Assembly (NCBI GenBank): GCA_018374355.1
Contig: JAHAFI010000009.1
Coordinates: forward strand, 40,186 to 104,185
DNA length: 64,000 bases
Origin: Clostridiales bacterium
Lineage (GTDB): Bacteria; Bacillota; Clostridia; Lachnospirales; Lachnospiraceae
Direction: 5' to 3'
Of the stretch, positions 34,401 to 42,989 are shown piece after piece; within the stretch, counting starts at the first letter, position 1; each line of letters begins with the position of its first letter. The notes beneath the pieces are model-generated. The model had not been told where the DNA came from and did no database searches. It saw nothing but the letters and a program-made list of their open reading frames with translations. The translations under genes and the position numbers were made by a program.

Positions 34401-37400
34401 TTCAAGCTTTCTGCAACTGATAAATCTGGCAATGTTTTGACAGAGGAGCAGCTCACAAAACTATTTGGAAAAACAGTGATATTGGGAAGCGAGATGGAAA
34501 CGTCTCTTGACGGTAAAACATTATCTTATACAATACCTAATCGTCCTATTGACAGTGAGTATATTTTGACAATCACTGAGGAAAATGCAGAACTTGGCGG
34601 TTATACTGTAAAATCTTCTTCACAGGTAACAATCAATGATGTTGCAGGTGAAACGACAGAAGGTATTTCTGCAACTGTTGATTCTTTAAAAGGAAAAACA
34701 ACTGCAATTGTAAGTTTTACCAACTCCTACGAGAGTGCAAGCTACAAAAACATTAACTTTACAAAAGTTTGGGATGATAATGGAAATGAATACAAGACCA
34801 GACCAAGTAGTCTAGATGTTACATTGAGCGCTTCTGTTACCTATGAAAATGAAGATGGTATAACTGTTACGGATCCTCTGGAAACAACAGCTTTCATTGC
34901 AAAAGATGACAGTGCAACACACACTATTACAGGAGACACTTGGAAAACCTCATGGAAAGTTCCGGTATATTACAATGTGGATGAAGATACAAAAGTAAAA
35001 ATTGACTATACCGTAGCTGAGGGTAATATTAACAGTGATTATGTATATAAGAAAGGAGAACTGCAGACAGGAGACGGAAGCACTTATCAGTCAACAGCAG
35101 ATTGGAGCAATGTAACTACTACAGGTGATGGTGGTACAGGTACCACACCATTAAGCAGGAAAATGGCTCGTGCGACACAGGCCAATGCACTTGCAGCAGA
35201 CAATAGCTCATCACTTGCACCGCCGACTCATAGAAAATATATAGAATATGACAGAAATGCAGGAGAATATACCCTGAATCTGGATGTTACCGGAAAGAAA
35301 GGAACCACAGAAGGTGTTGACGTTCTTTTCGTAATTGATACATCTGGAAGTATGGGGGGACGCTATAGTGATCTGCTGGATGAAGTTCAGACATTACTGA
35401 CAGAAAATGGTGGAATTATTGATCAAATCTTTCAGGCAGAAGGAAATCAGAATTCAGTTGCTTATGTATCATTTTCTGATAAGAATGGAACATATTCCAG
35501 TAGTTGGTATACGACGGATACAAAAGCTAATTTGAAGCAAAGAATTAATAAGTTGAGTGCTACAGGAGGTACTAACTGGACATATGCAATGAACCAGGCT
35601 TCTCTTTCGTTAGACGGAAGAAGTGGTTATAACAACGATAAGGTTGTAATCTTTCTTTCTGATGGGGAACCGACTTATACATGGAATGGATACCGTGAGT
35701 CAGGAAATGGAAGTACAACAGAAGATTCCTATTATAAAGATGTTAATACGGTTATTAATAATTCCAGTTCGCTGAAGAGTTCAACAATTTACTCGGTTTA
35801 TCTTACAAATGATACAAAAGCAGGAATGGAAAAGATCACAACTCCAAAGACTCATGCGATTCTTCAGAATGGTACAAATCTTGGTACGGCATTAACAAAT
35901 ATCCTGAATAAGGTTATTCCTACCTATAAGAACGTAACCATTACGGATACTTTAAGTGAGTATGTGGTATTTGCAGAATCTAATCCGACTGTTACGGTTA
36001 GAAAAGGTTCCGAGGTATTACCGGAAAATCAGTACACTGTAACAAAGACCACCAATTCGATTAGTGTGAAATTGTTGGGTGGTGCATCGCTGGAAGATGG
36101 CGCAACCTATACGATTAGCTTTAAAGTAAAACCATCAGATGCGGCGAATAGTTATCACAGTACTAATGGGGGTTATCCACCAGGAATGGAAGGAGATTCG
36201 GGTACAGGAAGTAGCAGTGAAGGGCAGGAGGGATTTGATTCAAACGATGCTGATAATACAACATTGACTTATCAAATAGATGGAGATACGACTGGAACTC
36301 AAACAGCATATTATCCAGTGCCGGTTGTTCAGGTGACCACTCATAAACTGATTTATCAAAAAAATTGGATACATCCCAATGAAATAGAAGAACCTACAGA
36401 GGATGTTATTCTTAATGTTACCTATACTGACGGTTCTCATAAGACGATTACCCTGACAAAGGAAGGCAATTATCGCTTTGAAGAAACTGTTCCGGTTACA
36501 AAGGAAATTGCTTCTGTCAGTGAGCAGGAAATTGAGGGGTATACATCAGCCTGTGTTGTTAATAACGGAACAGAGGCAGTGATTACCAACAGCTATTCCC
36601 AAATCACATCAGGAAGTATTACTGTGAAAAAGGAATGGACAGGTAAAGGACCAAAATCTCCGGTTCAGGTAAGTTTGTGGCGGAGCGCTTCTAATGGAAC
36701 AGTAGAGAAATATGGAGAGACTGTTACATTACAGGATAGCAACTGGGAATATACATGGGCGAATCTTCCGAAATCGGAAGGATCAGGTGAGAATTATGTA
36801 AAATACACATATGCAGTGCGTGAAGAAAACATTCCGGAAAATTATACCAGCAACATTGTTTACACGACTGAAGGAGATACAACAGTTGCAACCATTACAA
36901 ATGTGTATGATGAAAATTGTGCAGATGAGGATTATTATATCGCTAATGTTCTTCAGACGGAGCTTTTGACAATCACAAAAAATTGGGAGGACAATGGCAA
37001 TAGCCAAGGTGTCAGACCTGGGGCTCTGGGTATCACAGTAAATGGGATGAACTTTACTTTAAGCGGTACAGACAATAGCTGGACGAAATCTCACACGATC
37101 TTAAAGAGAGCAGACAGGAGCTACAATGCAACAGAAAATCTTGCAGGATATGAAACCTATTACGATGCAACACTACCGACAATAAGTAGTACAGATAAGG
37201 GTGTTCACATTACATTTGTCAATGAGATTAAAACAAAATCTATTACTGTACAGAAAGTATGGAATGATGGAGAATGTGAAACAAGACCGGAAAGCATTAG
37301 CTTTGAAATTTGGTACAGAACTGCCGGAAGCACTGAGGAGTTTAAAAGGTTTGGTGAACAAACATATTCGATAACAGCAGAAGATGGTGATGCTGATACT

Positions 37401-38000
37401 TCATGGAAAAAAGTTATCCGCAATCTTCCCATAGCTTATGAGTATGATGTTCGAGAGGTAAATGTTGCAGAGGGATATCATTCATCAGTAACGTCTTCAG
37501 GGGATGGATTTACGATTACGAATACCTTGGATTGGAATATTAGAAAGACCAGCAAACAGCTTGCGGATGAACAAGTAGAGAATCTTGACGGAGCAGAATT
37601 TGAACTGAAGAATCCTGCCGGAGATGTAATTGCAACTGGTACTTCCGGTAGTGATGGCATTATTGAGTGGACGGATGCAGAGGGTCAGACGTTTGATAAA
37701 GGTAATCTAGATGGCGAGTATAAACTTCATGAAACTAAAGCTCCAGACGGTTATCTGTGTGCAGCAGAAGACTGGACATTAACTTTTGCGGATGGACTTC
37801 TTGTAGAGCTTAATGGTCAAGAGGTTAAAGGAACTGCCCAAGACGGCGTGATTGTAGCTGTAACAAATGAAGCCATTTACAACCTCCCATCAACAGGAGG
37901 AAACGGAATCTATTGGTATATGATCAGTGGTGTGCTGCTGATGTTGGCAGGGGTACTGATCTTATATAAAATCAAACGCGGGGAGGTGCTGAAGAGTTAA
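31401..38000 (+). CDS. Giant sortase-anchored pilus tip adhesin with vWA and Cna-B domains
   Basis: The 2199-residue surface protein has a signal peptide of residues 1-31 (cleavage after TSAFA). Residues about 55-165 are Pro/Thr/Glu-rich repeats (PTEEP, PTAEPTQEP), followed by beta-rich modules, an FctA/Spy0128-like isopeptide domain (about 976-1110) and a Cna-B-like module (about 1113). A vWA domain carries an intact MIDAS (DTSGS, 1313-1317; later SDGEP). Further Cna-B modules lie at about 1735, 1854 and 1943, and a SpaA-like domain at about 2045-2140 with E-box HETKAPDGY. LPSTG (2162-2166), a membrane helix and a basic tail follow. This is the layout of RrgA/SpaC-type tip adhesins. Base composition turns AT-rich from about 32.9 to 37.8 kb, unlike both ends. 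Confidence 0.92.
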   Translation: MRRRKLREKIIASALCAVMAFGNIGATSAFASEEAALGIEAASEPAAQAEGEPAAEALTETVSQPTPEPVPDPTPEATPEPTAEPVVTTPEPTVEPQPTEEPTAEPTQEPKAQAEPAEEPTQEPKAEPTQQPTEEPAQDPAETPTTEPTPEPTVESQPTEEPEAVLNEAVQLKKEFHDGNGNLITVTADVEAESFQAEASAITMEVKGLSPSEDTYMKDLIQEDIPEGMELGDYIFYDIAFMVDGQETEPLKAIKLTFAGNKLPIEDTEKANVIYLDYADPEVEGDKDEIVEISQKQELVKAGWNAVQIEESDVSEIIMNADGTADQIQMEGRDSTFYGCYVEKEIPQLVFTHEDDDVVITVSAEEEGIIPEGVELSVTPITAESEETKAQYEKVAQQIQEKVAEEEKEVAGFLAYDITFVDGEGNKVEPNGEVKVSMNYKEAAVPESVAEIGAENTEVSVLHLEEDANGDVQNVVDMAQADQLETLETTVVNEVQAVEVMTESFSAFTITWTYLKYNSYYSRNFTVNVEYVSLDAEGNKKEITVDDVNVEDIDLGTESETIDLTDYWKSAKGYVQDEIKVGSVTGETISALKKSSYEEETGGWYPSTSTYYQIEYQKEDGTYESWLDTKDKQTSGTIYFVYTETDIEIVDNIITDGSLKAQNKQADKVEGATYQWQKCDSKDGSYTNVEKQNFQNGSSNLSEDGSQLYPAYDKGARYWYKVTVTYKDGTVATSAPYQVPYFDELQNGGFETPDYDTHVQVTNEEYKEEGIWQSTGEGEGVNIEIVTTQDGGDIGAYNWHGDSIDAEDGDETDQFAEINCESAGALYQDVLTMEGKALNYWLSHRARGTRTNVEEYDEMYLIIMPTKTAVENNLTTQGNLEEYLNTIGVRLSTDITQKETDVPLSVNVSDVLVLRITSSDFDWHDISKVAGYTPTASLTRFFFMSGKTASGNNTVGNFVDAVGFSQDLPPVRNDEFTLQVKKEIKGLPNADVNTLKEAIQFKLSATDKSGNVLTEEQLTKLFGKTVILGSEMETSLDGKTLSYTIPNRPIDSEYILTITEENAELGGYTVKSSSQVTINDVAGETTEGISATVDSLKGKTTAIVSFTNSYESASYKNINFTKVWDDNGNEYKTRPSSLDVTLSASVTYENEDGITVTDPLETTAFIAKDDSATHTITGDTWKTSWKVPVYYNVDEDTKVKIDYTVAEGNINSDYVYKKGELQTGDGSTYQSTADWSNVTTTGDGGTGTTPLSRKMARATQANALAADNSSSLAPPTHRKYIEYDRNAGEYTLNLDVTGKKGTTEGVDVLFVIDTSGSMGGRYSDLLDEVQTLLTENGGIIDQIFQAEGNQNSVAYVSFSDKNGTYSSSWYTTDTKANLKQRINKLSATGGTNWTYAMNQASLSLDGRSGYNNDKVVIFLSDGEPTYTWNGYRESGNGSTTEDSYYKDVNTVINNSSSLKSSTIYSVYLTNDTKAGMEKITTPKTHAILQNGTNLGTALTNILNKVIPTYKNVTITDTLSEYVVFAESNPTVTVRKGSEVLPENQYTVTKTTNSISVKLLGGASLEDGATYTISFKVKPSDAANSYHSTNGGYPPGMEGDSGTGSSSEGQEGFDSNDADNTTLTYQIDGDTTGTQTAYYPVPVVQVTTHKLIYQKNWIHPNEIEEPTEDVILNVTYTDGSHKTITLTKEGNYRFEETVPVTKEIASVSEQEIEGYTSACVVNNGTEAVITNSYSQITSGSITVKKEWTGKGPKSPVQVSLWRSASNGTVEKYGETVTLQDSNWEYTWANLPKSEGSGENYVKYTYAVREENIPENYTSNIVYTTEGDTTVATITNVYDENCADEDYYIANVLQTELLTITKNWEDNGNSQGVRPGALGITVNGMNFTLSGTDNSWTKSHTILKRADRSYNATENLAGYETYYDATLPTISSTDKGVHITFVNEIKTKSITVQKVWNDGECETRPESISFEIWYRTAGSTEEFKRFGEQTYSITAEDGDADTSWKKVIRNLPIAYEYDVREVNVAEGYHSSVTSSGDGFTITNTLDWNIRKTSKQLADEQVENLDGAEFELKNPAGDVIATGTSGSDGIIEWTDAEGQTFDKGNLDGEYKLHETKAPDGYLCAAEDWTLTFADGLLVELNGQEVKGTAQDGVIVAVTNEAIYNLPSTGGNGIYWYMISGVLLMLAGVLILYKIKRGEVLKS

Positions 38001-38023
38001 GAAGAGTTCAAAAACTCTTCAGC
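37988..38023 (+). promoter_or_regulatory. Intercistronic hairpin between adhesin and major pilin genes
   Basis: A perfect 11-bp stem (GCTGAAGAGTT / AACTCTTCAGC) overlaps the adhesin stop codon and is followed by a smaller GCGG/CCGC stem. There is no T-run. It probably acts as an mRNA processing or stabilising structure, so that the abundant pilin can be made in excess over the adhesin. Confidence 0.5.
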
Positions 38024-38093
38024 GGCCACAACCGCAAGAGTGAAAAACATTCACAAAAAAGAAGGAAGTAAAAAAAAGAAAAGGAGAAATGAT

Positions 38094-39524
38094 ATGAGTA
38101 AAGTAAAAAGAATATTAGCTATGTTAATGGCTATGGTAATGATTATGGGATTGACCATTACGGCATCCGCAGCAGTAAAGGAAACTGCAACAATCACAGT
38201 AAACAATGCAACGAATGCAACATTTTTATACGTACAGGTTATTAGCCCAGATCGGACAACTGAAACAGGTTGGACATTTACCTCTAAGCCAATTGAAAAT
38301 GCATATACGACTGCATTTGAGATGACTGATCCACAGAAGGTTATTCAGGACATGATTGAGAAGCCTGATGGAAATACTGAAAAAGTATCTAAAGCTTTGA
38401 GTAATGTAATGAGTATTACTTCATCAGTATTGACTGAAATGGCTAACCCTCAGACAGTAAGTTCAGCAGGTGTATATGCAATTAAAGCATCAGAAGTAGG
38501 TTATACTTATAATAATATGGCTGCTTATGTAGGTTTTGGAGAAGTTCAAGGCTATGAATATCCGTCATTATTAGATGCAACATTGGACGCTAAAAAAACA
38601 CCAACAACTATTGAAAAAGTAGATACGGATACTAACAAAGTAGTTGCGATTGGTGATACTGTAACATATACAATTACGACTAAAGTTCCATTTATTGATC
38701 CGAATAGTGTAGATAAAACATTTAAAATAACAGATGAAATTACCGGTGCGGAATATTTAGACTTTACAACAGGTGATAATTTTAGTGTTACTATGGATGG
38801 AAGACCAGTTTCCGTAGAGGGGAATATTATAAAGGAAACTGAAAAAGAAGGATTTGTGTTAGACTTGTCTTCTCTTATTACAGAGAATAATTATAATGCA
38901 GACAGAGAAATCGTAGTTACATACAAAGCTAAAGTTACAGCAGTAACTGTAGATAACAAGGCAGGTAGTCATGTAAGTGGTGAAGAAGTTGATTCTGATT
39001 CTGATAAAATCTACACAGGTTCTATCGCATTAACAAAATATGCGAATGATGAGACAACTGAGACTAAAGAAGATAATGAAAAACTTGCAGGTGCTGGTTT
39101 TATAGTAACAAAAGAAGGAAGTACTGATGCACTGAAATTTGTGCAGGTAACAGAAGGCACTTACAAATATGCCCCAGAAGCAACAGAAGGTGTAGTAACA
39201 GAAGTATTTACAGGCCCAGACGGAACATTAGTTGTTAAAGGTTTAGATATTGGAGAATACGAGTTCACAGAGCAAACTGCTCCAAAAGGATATTCAATTA
39301 ATGAAACTCCAGCAAAGGCTGAATTAAAAATTACCAATGAGAACGGAGTTAACGGTGTAGCAAACCAAATTATTACTGCTGAAACAGATATTATGGACAC
39401 AAAACTGTCCTCCCTGCCATCCACAGGTGGTATCGGTACAACAATCTTCACAATCGGCGGATGCGTAATCATGATCGTTGCAGCAGGTCTGTTCTTCGCA
39501 AGCCGTAAGAAAGAAGCAAAATAA
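38094..39524 (+). CDS. Sortase-assembled major pilin (SpaH/EbpB-like backbone)
   Basis: Start at 38094 (MSKVKRILAM), where AAAGGAG lies 9 bases upstream; a GTG at 38040 has no site. The 476-residue protein has a signal peptide (cut after TITASA), an N-terminal D1-type pilin domain, isopeptide-forming pilin modules (TIEKVDTDTNKVVAIGDTVT), a Cna-B-like domain with E-box FTEQTAPKGYS, and the sorting signal LPSTG (441-445) with helix and RKKEAK tail. The usual YPK pilin motif is not evident; a Lys in LDAKKTPTT is a candidate linker. The central part is AT-rich while the sorting-signal end matches host composition. Confidence 0.92.
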   Translation: MSKVKRILAMLMAMVMIMGLTITASAAVKETATITVNNATNATFLYVQVISPDRTTETGWTFTSKPIENAYTTAFEMTDPQKVIQDMIEKPDGNTEKVSKALSNVMSITSSVLTEMANPQTVSSAGVYAIKASEVGYTYNNMAAYVGFGEVQGYEYPSLLDATLDAKKTPTTIEKVDTDTNKVVAIGDTVTYTITTKVPFIDPNSVDKTFKITDEITGAEYLDFTTGDNFSVTMDGRPVSVEGNIIKETEKEGFVLDLSSLITENNYNADREIVVTYKAKVTAVTVDNKAGSHVSGEEVDSDSDKIYTGSIALTKYANDETTETKEDNEKLAGAGFIVTKEGSTDALKFVQVTEGTYKYAPEATEGVVTEVFTGPDGTLVVKGLDIGEYEFTEQTAPKGYSINETPAKAELKITNENGVNGVANQIITAETDIMDTKLSSLPSTGGIGTTIFTIGGCVIMIVAAGLFFASRKKEAK

Positions 39525-39565
39525 GTAACACAGTTAAAACACAGAATATTTAACACACAATAAAG

Positions 39566-39597
39566 AAGGTCGGGGCGGCCAGCCCGCCCCGGCCTTC
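39566..39597 (+). terminator. GC-rich hairpin after the major pilin gene, likely partial terminator
   Basis: GAAGGTCGGGGCGG pairs with CCGCCCCGGCCTTC across a 4-base loop. It is followed by AAACATAAAAAAT rather than T's, so read-through into the sortases is likely. It would lower sortase levels relative to pilin. Confidence 0.55.
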
Positions 39598-39631
39598 AAA
39601 CATAAAAAATACAACATTAAGGAGAGCCCGG

Positions 39632-40519
39632 ATGAAAAAAAGAATCAACATAATTTTGGTAGGAGTTTTATTTTTAGCCGGTTTGTCCTTGCTGCTGTAT
39701 CCGTTTATTTCCAATGAGTGGAACAATTACAGACAATCAAAACTGATCAGTAGTTATGAAGATGTGATTTCACAGGAAGAAGATAACGGAACAATTGATT
39801 ATGAAGCGGAGTGGGAAAAGGCAAGAGCTTATAATGAAGAGCTGCTTCCCAGTATTCTGCCGGACTCCTTCGCAGTGGCAGACGCTTCGGAGGGGGCAGA
39901 CGAAAAATATATGTCTTGCCTGAATCTGGCTGGTGATGGTATGATGGGGTATATAGAGATTCCCAAAATCGATGTAAAGATTCCTATTTTCCATACCACA
40001 GAGGATGAAGTGCTTCAGAAAGCAGCAGGTCATCTGGAAGGAAGTTCTCTTCCGGCAGGTGGCGAAGATACACATGCAGTTATCTCGGCTCACAGAGGTC
40101 TTCCCAGTGCGGCATTGTTTACCGATCTGGATAAATTAGAAGAGGGGGATCATTTCCTCTTACGTGTATTAGATGATACCCTCTGCTATGAAGTGGATCA
40201 GAGCATAGTGGTAGAACCTCATGAGACAGAGAGCCTTCAGGTGCAGGAGGGAGAAGATCTTGTATCACTCCTCACCTGTACCCCTTACGGGGTAAACAGC
40301 CACAGACTTTTGGTGAGAGGGCACAGAGTTCCCTATAACCCGACTCTTGTTGAGGAAGAGGAAGCGCCCGGCGCTTTGACAGGTGCAAGTATGCATACCA
40401 GCTATCTGTTGTGGGTAATCGTGGGATTGGCAGTTACGGGAATATTCATTACGATTCTCTATATTCGTGAAAAGAAGTTAAGAAAAAAAGCAGAAGATGA
40501 GACAAAGGATATAGACTGA
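39632..40519 (+). CDS. srtC: Class C (pilin) sortase, first copy
   Basis: The 295-residue protein has an N-terminal membrane helix, a YRQSKLISSY helix and a sortase core with H154 (ISAHRGLPSA), C216 (LLTCTPYGVNSHR) and R225, then a C-terminal membrane helix with a basic tail. The flanking membrane helices and CTPYGVN(S/T)HRLLVRG are class C hallmarks. It would polymerise the major pilin via LPSTG. A canonical lid DP(W/F) motif is not obvious. Ribosome site AAGGAGAG. Confidence 0.93.
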   Translation: MKKRINIILVGVLFLAGLSLLLYPFISNEWNNYRQSKLISSYEDVISQEEDNGTIDYEAEWEKARAYNEELLPSILPDSFAVADASEGADEKYMSCLNLAGDGMMGYIEIPKIDVKIPIFHTTEDEVLQKAAGHLEGSSLPAGGEDTHAVISAHRGLPSAALFTDLDKLEEGDHFLLRVLDDTLCYEVDQSIVVEPHETESLQVQEGEDLVSLLTCTPYGVNSHRLLVRGHRVPYNPTLVEEEEAPGALTGASMHTSYLLWVIVGLAVTGIFITILYIREKKLRKKAEDETKDID

Positions 40520-40538
40520 CGGAAGAAGGAGTACCCAG

Positions 40539-41396
40539 ATGAAAAGAAAGATTTCAACCATCCTGTTCGGACTTTTGTTTCTGGTAGGATTTGGAATTCT
40601 TGTTTACCCTACTGTATCAAATCAGTGGAATACTTACAGACAAAGCAAATTGATCTCCGGTTATGAAGAGGTTGTAAATGATATGGAGCCGGAGGATTTT
40701 ACCGAAGAGTGGGAAAAAGCGAAAGCTTTTAATGATACAATGCAGCAAAATAATCTTTACGCAGATGTATTTGGTGAAGAGGATGCTGAATTGGAGGACA
40801 GCGAATACTGGAAGGTGCTGAATATCGCAGAGGACGGTGTGATGGGCTATCTCTCTATCCCTAAGATAAACATAAAACTTGCAGTTTATCACGGAACCGC
40901 AGATGATGTGCTTCAGACCGGAATCGGGCATCTGAATGGTTCGAAGCTTCCGATCGGAGGGGAAAGTAATCATACTGTATTGGCCGCCCACAGGGGTCTG
41001 CCCAATGCCCGGTTATTTACGGACATCGACCAGTTAAAAAGAGGCGATATGTTTTATCTTCATGTGCTGGATGAAACCATGGCCTATGAAGTAGATCACA
41101 TTCTGACGATGGTGGATAAGGATGATGTGGAAACCCTGAGCGAAGCGCTTCAGGTTGAACCGAATCAGGATTATGTCACATTATTTACCTGCACTCCCTA
41201 CGGTGTGAATTCACACAGACTGCTGGTTCGGGGAACCCGCGTACCGTATAACGGAGAGGAAGAGGTGGAGAGCCAGCCGGTAGACACCATGCTGCGAGCA
41301 GTACAGAATTACTATATGTTATATCTGATACTTGGATTATCCATAACATTACTTATTATACTATTCATGAAGTTCCTGTTCAGAAAGAAAAATTAA
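40539..41396 (+). CDS. srtC: Class C (pilin) sortase, second copy
   Basis: The 285-residue paralogue of the preceding sortase shares the same layout: N-terminal helix, NTYRQSKLISGYEEV, H151 (LAAHRGLPNARLF), C218 (LFTCTPYGVNSHR), R227 and a C-terminal helix with FRKKN. Two class C sortases in one operon usually divide the work of backbone polymerisation and minor pilin attachment. The gene starts 19 bases after the first. Confidence 0.93.
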   Translation: MKRKISTILFGLLFLVGFGILVYPTVSNQWNTYRQSKLISGYEEVVNDMEPEDFTEEWEKAKAFNDTMQQNNLYADVFGEEDAELEDSEYWKVLNIAEDGVMGYLSIPKINIKLAVYHGTADDVLQTGIGHLNGSKLPIGGESNHTVLAAHRGLPNARLFTDIDQLKRGDMFYLHVLDETMAYEVDHILTMVDKDDVETLSEALQVEPNQDYVTLFTCTPYGVNSHRLLVRGTRVPYNGEEEVESQPVDTMLRAVQNYYMLYLILGLSITLLIILFMKFLFRKKN

Positions 41397-41438
41397 AGCG
41401 CAGGACTCAGCAAACAAGATTCCAGAGGAGGTAAAAGG

Positions 41439-42431
41439 ATGAGGAAAATTAAAAAAGGAAGCGCATTGGTTCTTGTTTTTGCCCTGACGCTTTCGACTAT
41501 AGGCGTATCCCGGGTTCAGGCGGCGATCGGTATCGAGACAGAAAAAAGCTGTTCCCTGTCATTTGAACTGGATGCAGAATTTCCGGAACTGAAAGAACTG
41601 GAGATTCCCGTTAAGCTTTATAAGGTGGCCGATGTTGCAGAAGACGGAACCTACACAGAGCTGGCTGGATTTGAGGAATTGAAACTGGGATCTATCAGCG
41701 AGGAGACAACGGCAGAAGAATGGGGCGAAAAAGCAGAGACAGCTAACGGGGTTATAGAGGCTGCCCCGGACAAAGAGTGGAATGAAAAGGAAGTAACGAT
41801 TAAGGCTGGTGTGGGAACAGCAGCAGACCTTGCAACAGGTATGTATCTGGTAACAGCAGAGACGGTAGAGTCCGATTGGTATTTTTATGATTTTACACCG
41901 TATCTGATCTCTCTTCCGAACAACTATTACTATACTCCGGCAGAAGGACAGGAACCGGATGACACATGGAAGTATGGTATCACTGTTGGTCTGAAACCGG
42001 CTCAGAGAGACCGCTTCGGTGATTTGGTGATCGATAAGACGCTTACTTCTTACAATGCAACCCTTGGCGGAGCATCCTTCGTCTTTCAGGTAGAAGCTGT
42101 GAAGGACGGCGAGAAGGTGTACAGCGATGTGGTATCCCTGGTATTTGACGGAACGGGAACAAAGAGTGTTCAGATCGATGATATTCCGGCAGGTGCAGTG
42201 GTGACGGTTAAGGAAATTTACAGCGGTTCCAGTTATACAGCAACTTCCGCAACGGAGCAGACGACAACGATTATCGCAGACGAGGAAGCGGGCAATCCGG
42301 TTAGCGTAGGTTTTACGAATGAATATAATCACAAACTGAATGGCGGAGCCAGCGTGGTAAACCATCTGACCTATGCGGATGGCGAACTGGGTTGGGAGAA
42401 ACAGGATGACAGTACCGGAGTACAGGAATAA
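41439..42431 (+). CDS. Secreted minor pilin-like protein without sorting signal
   Basis: The 330-residue protein has a signal peptide (cut after RVQAA), an FctA-like N-terminal domain (LEIPVKLYKVADVAEDG, GMYLVTAETVES, YYYTPAEGQ) and a second isopeptide-type domain (FGDLVIDKTLTSYN ... VSVGFTNEYNHKL). The fold is that of basal pilins, but the end (ELGWEKQDDSTGVQE) has no LPXTG, membrane helix or basic tail. It must stay attached by other means, for instance through the TasA-like proteins encoded next. Ribosome site GAGGAGG. Confidence 0.82.
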   Translation: MRKIKKGSALVLVFALTLSTIGVSRVQAAIGIETEKSCSLSFELDAEFPELKELEIPVKLYKVADVAEDGTYTELAGFEELKLGSISEETTAEEWGEKAETANGVIEAAPDKEWNEKEVTIKAGVGTAADLATGMYLVTAETVESDWYFYDFTPYLISLPNNYYYTPAEGQEPDDTWKYGITVGLKPAQRDRFGDLVIDKTLTSYNATLGGASFVFQVEAVKDGEKVYSDVVSLVFDGTGTKSVQIDDIPAGAVVTVKEIYSGSSYTATSATEQTTTIIADEEAGNPVSVGFTNEYNHKLNGGASVVNHLTYADGELGWEKQDDSTGVQE

Positions 42432-42446
42432 AGGAGGCAGAAAGCG

Positions 42447-42989
42447 ATGAAGAAGAGTTTTAATAAAAAGCACTTGTGTCTGACAGCCGCAGCGATCGCG
42501 CTTACAGCAACCCTGTCTGTCGGCAGTGCCATGGCTTACTTTACCACTTATGCCACTGCAAGCGGCGGTGTGGAACTGAGTCTCGGTTCTACTACCATTA
42601 TTCCGGGTGATGATGTAAGCAACTGGACGAAACATGTGTCAGTACAGAATACAGGTGAGTATGAGTGTTACGTTCGCGTGAAAGCTCTGACAGGTGAAGA
42701 ATATCAGGATAAGCTGACATTCTCCGATGAATCGGGAAAATGGACACCGGGAGCAGACGGATATTACTACTACAGTGATATTGTTCAGCCGGGCACGGAA
42801 ACGGAACAGCTTCACTTTAATTTCCAGAGTGCGGTAGGCGAAGAGGATGATGTCGAATTTAACATCATTATTGTTCAGGAATGTACTTTGGTTTCTTACG
42901 ATGAAAACGGTGAACCATATGCAGACTGGAATGTGATTGCAGATTCCAGCGAAAACAGTTATACTGGAGACGAGGAGGTTGATGAATAA
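42447..42989 (+). CDS. SipW-dependent TasA/camelysin-like surface protein, first copy
   Basis: The 180-residue protein has a SipW-cognate signal peptide (LTAAAIALTATLSVGSAMA then YFTTYATASGG). A beta-sandwich follows that begins with the TasA-like SLGSTTIIPGDDVSNW and continues with VQNTGEYECYVRVKAL. In Bacillus, TasA is cut by SipW and forms extracellular fibres. The sipW gene closes this operon. The C-terminus is acidic. Its stop codon overlaps the next ATG by one base, indicating coupled synthesis. Confidence 0.82.
   Translation: MKKSFNKKHLCLTAAAIALTATLSVGSAMAYFTTYATASGGVELSLGSTTIIPGDDVSNWTKHVSVQNTGEYECYVRVKALTGEEYQDKLTFSDESGKWTPGADGYYYYSDIVQPGTETEQLHFNFQSAVGEEDDVEFNIIIVQECTLVSYDENGEPYADWNVIADSSENSYTGDEEVDE

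Noticed and set aside
41559..42635. Minus-strand frame opposite the minor pilin gene
   Set aside because: The product is Cys/Arg/His-rich and shows no family features; the plus-strand genes have ribosome sites, signal peptides and tight spacing.
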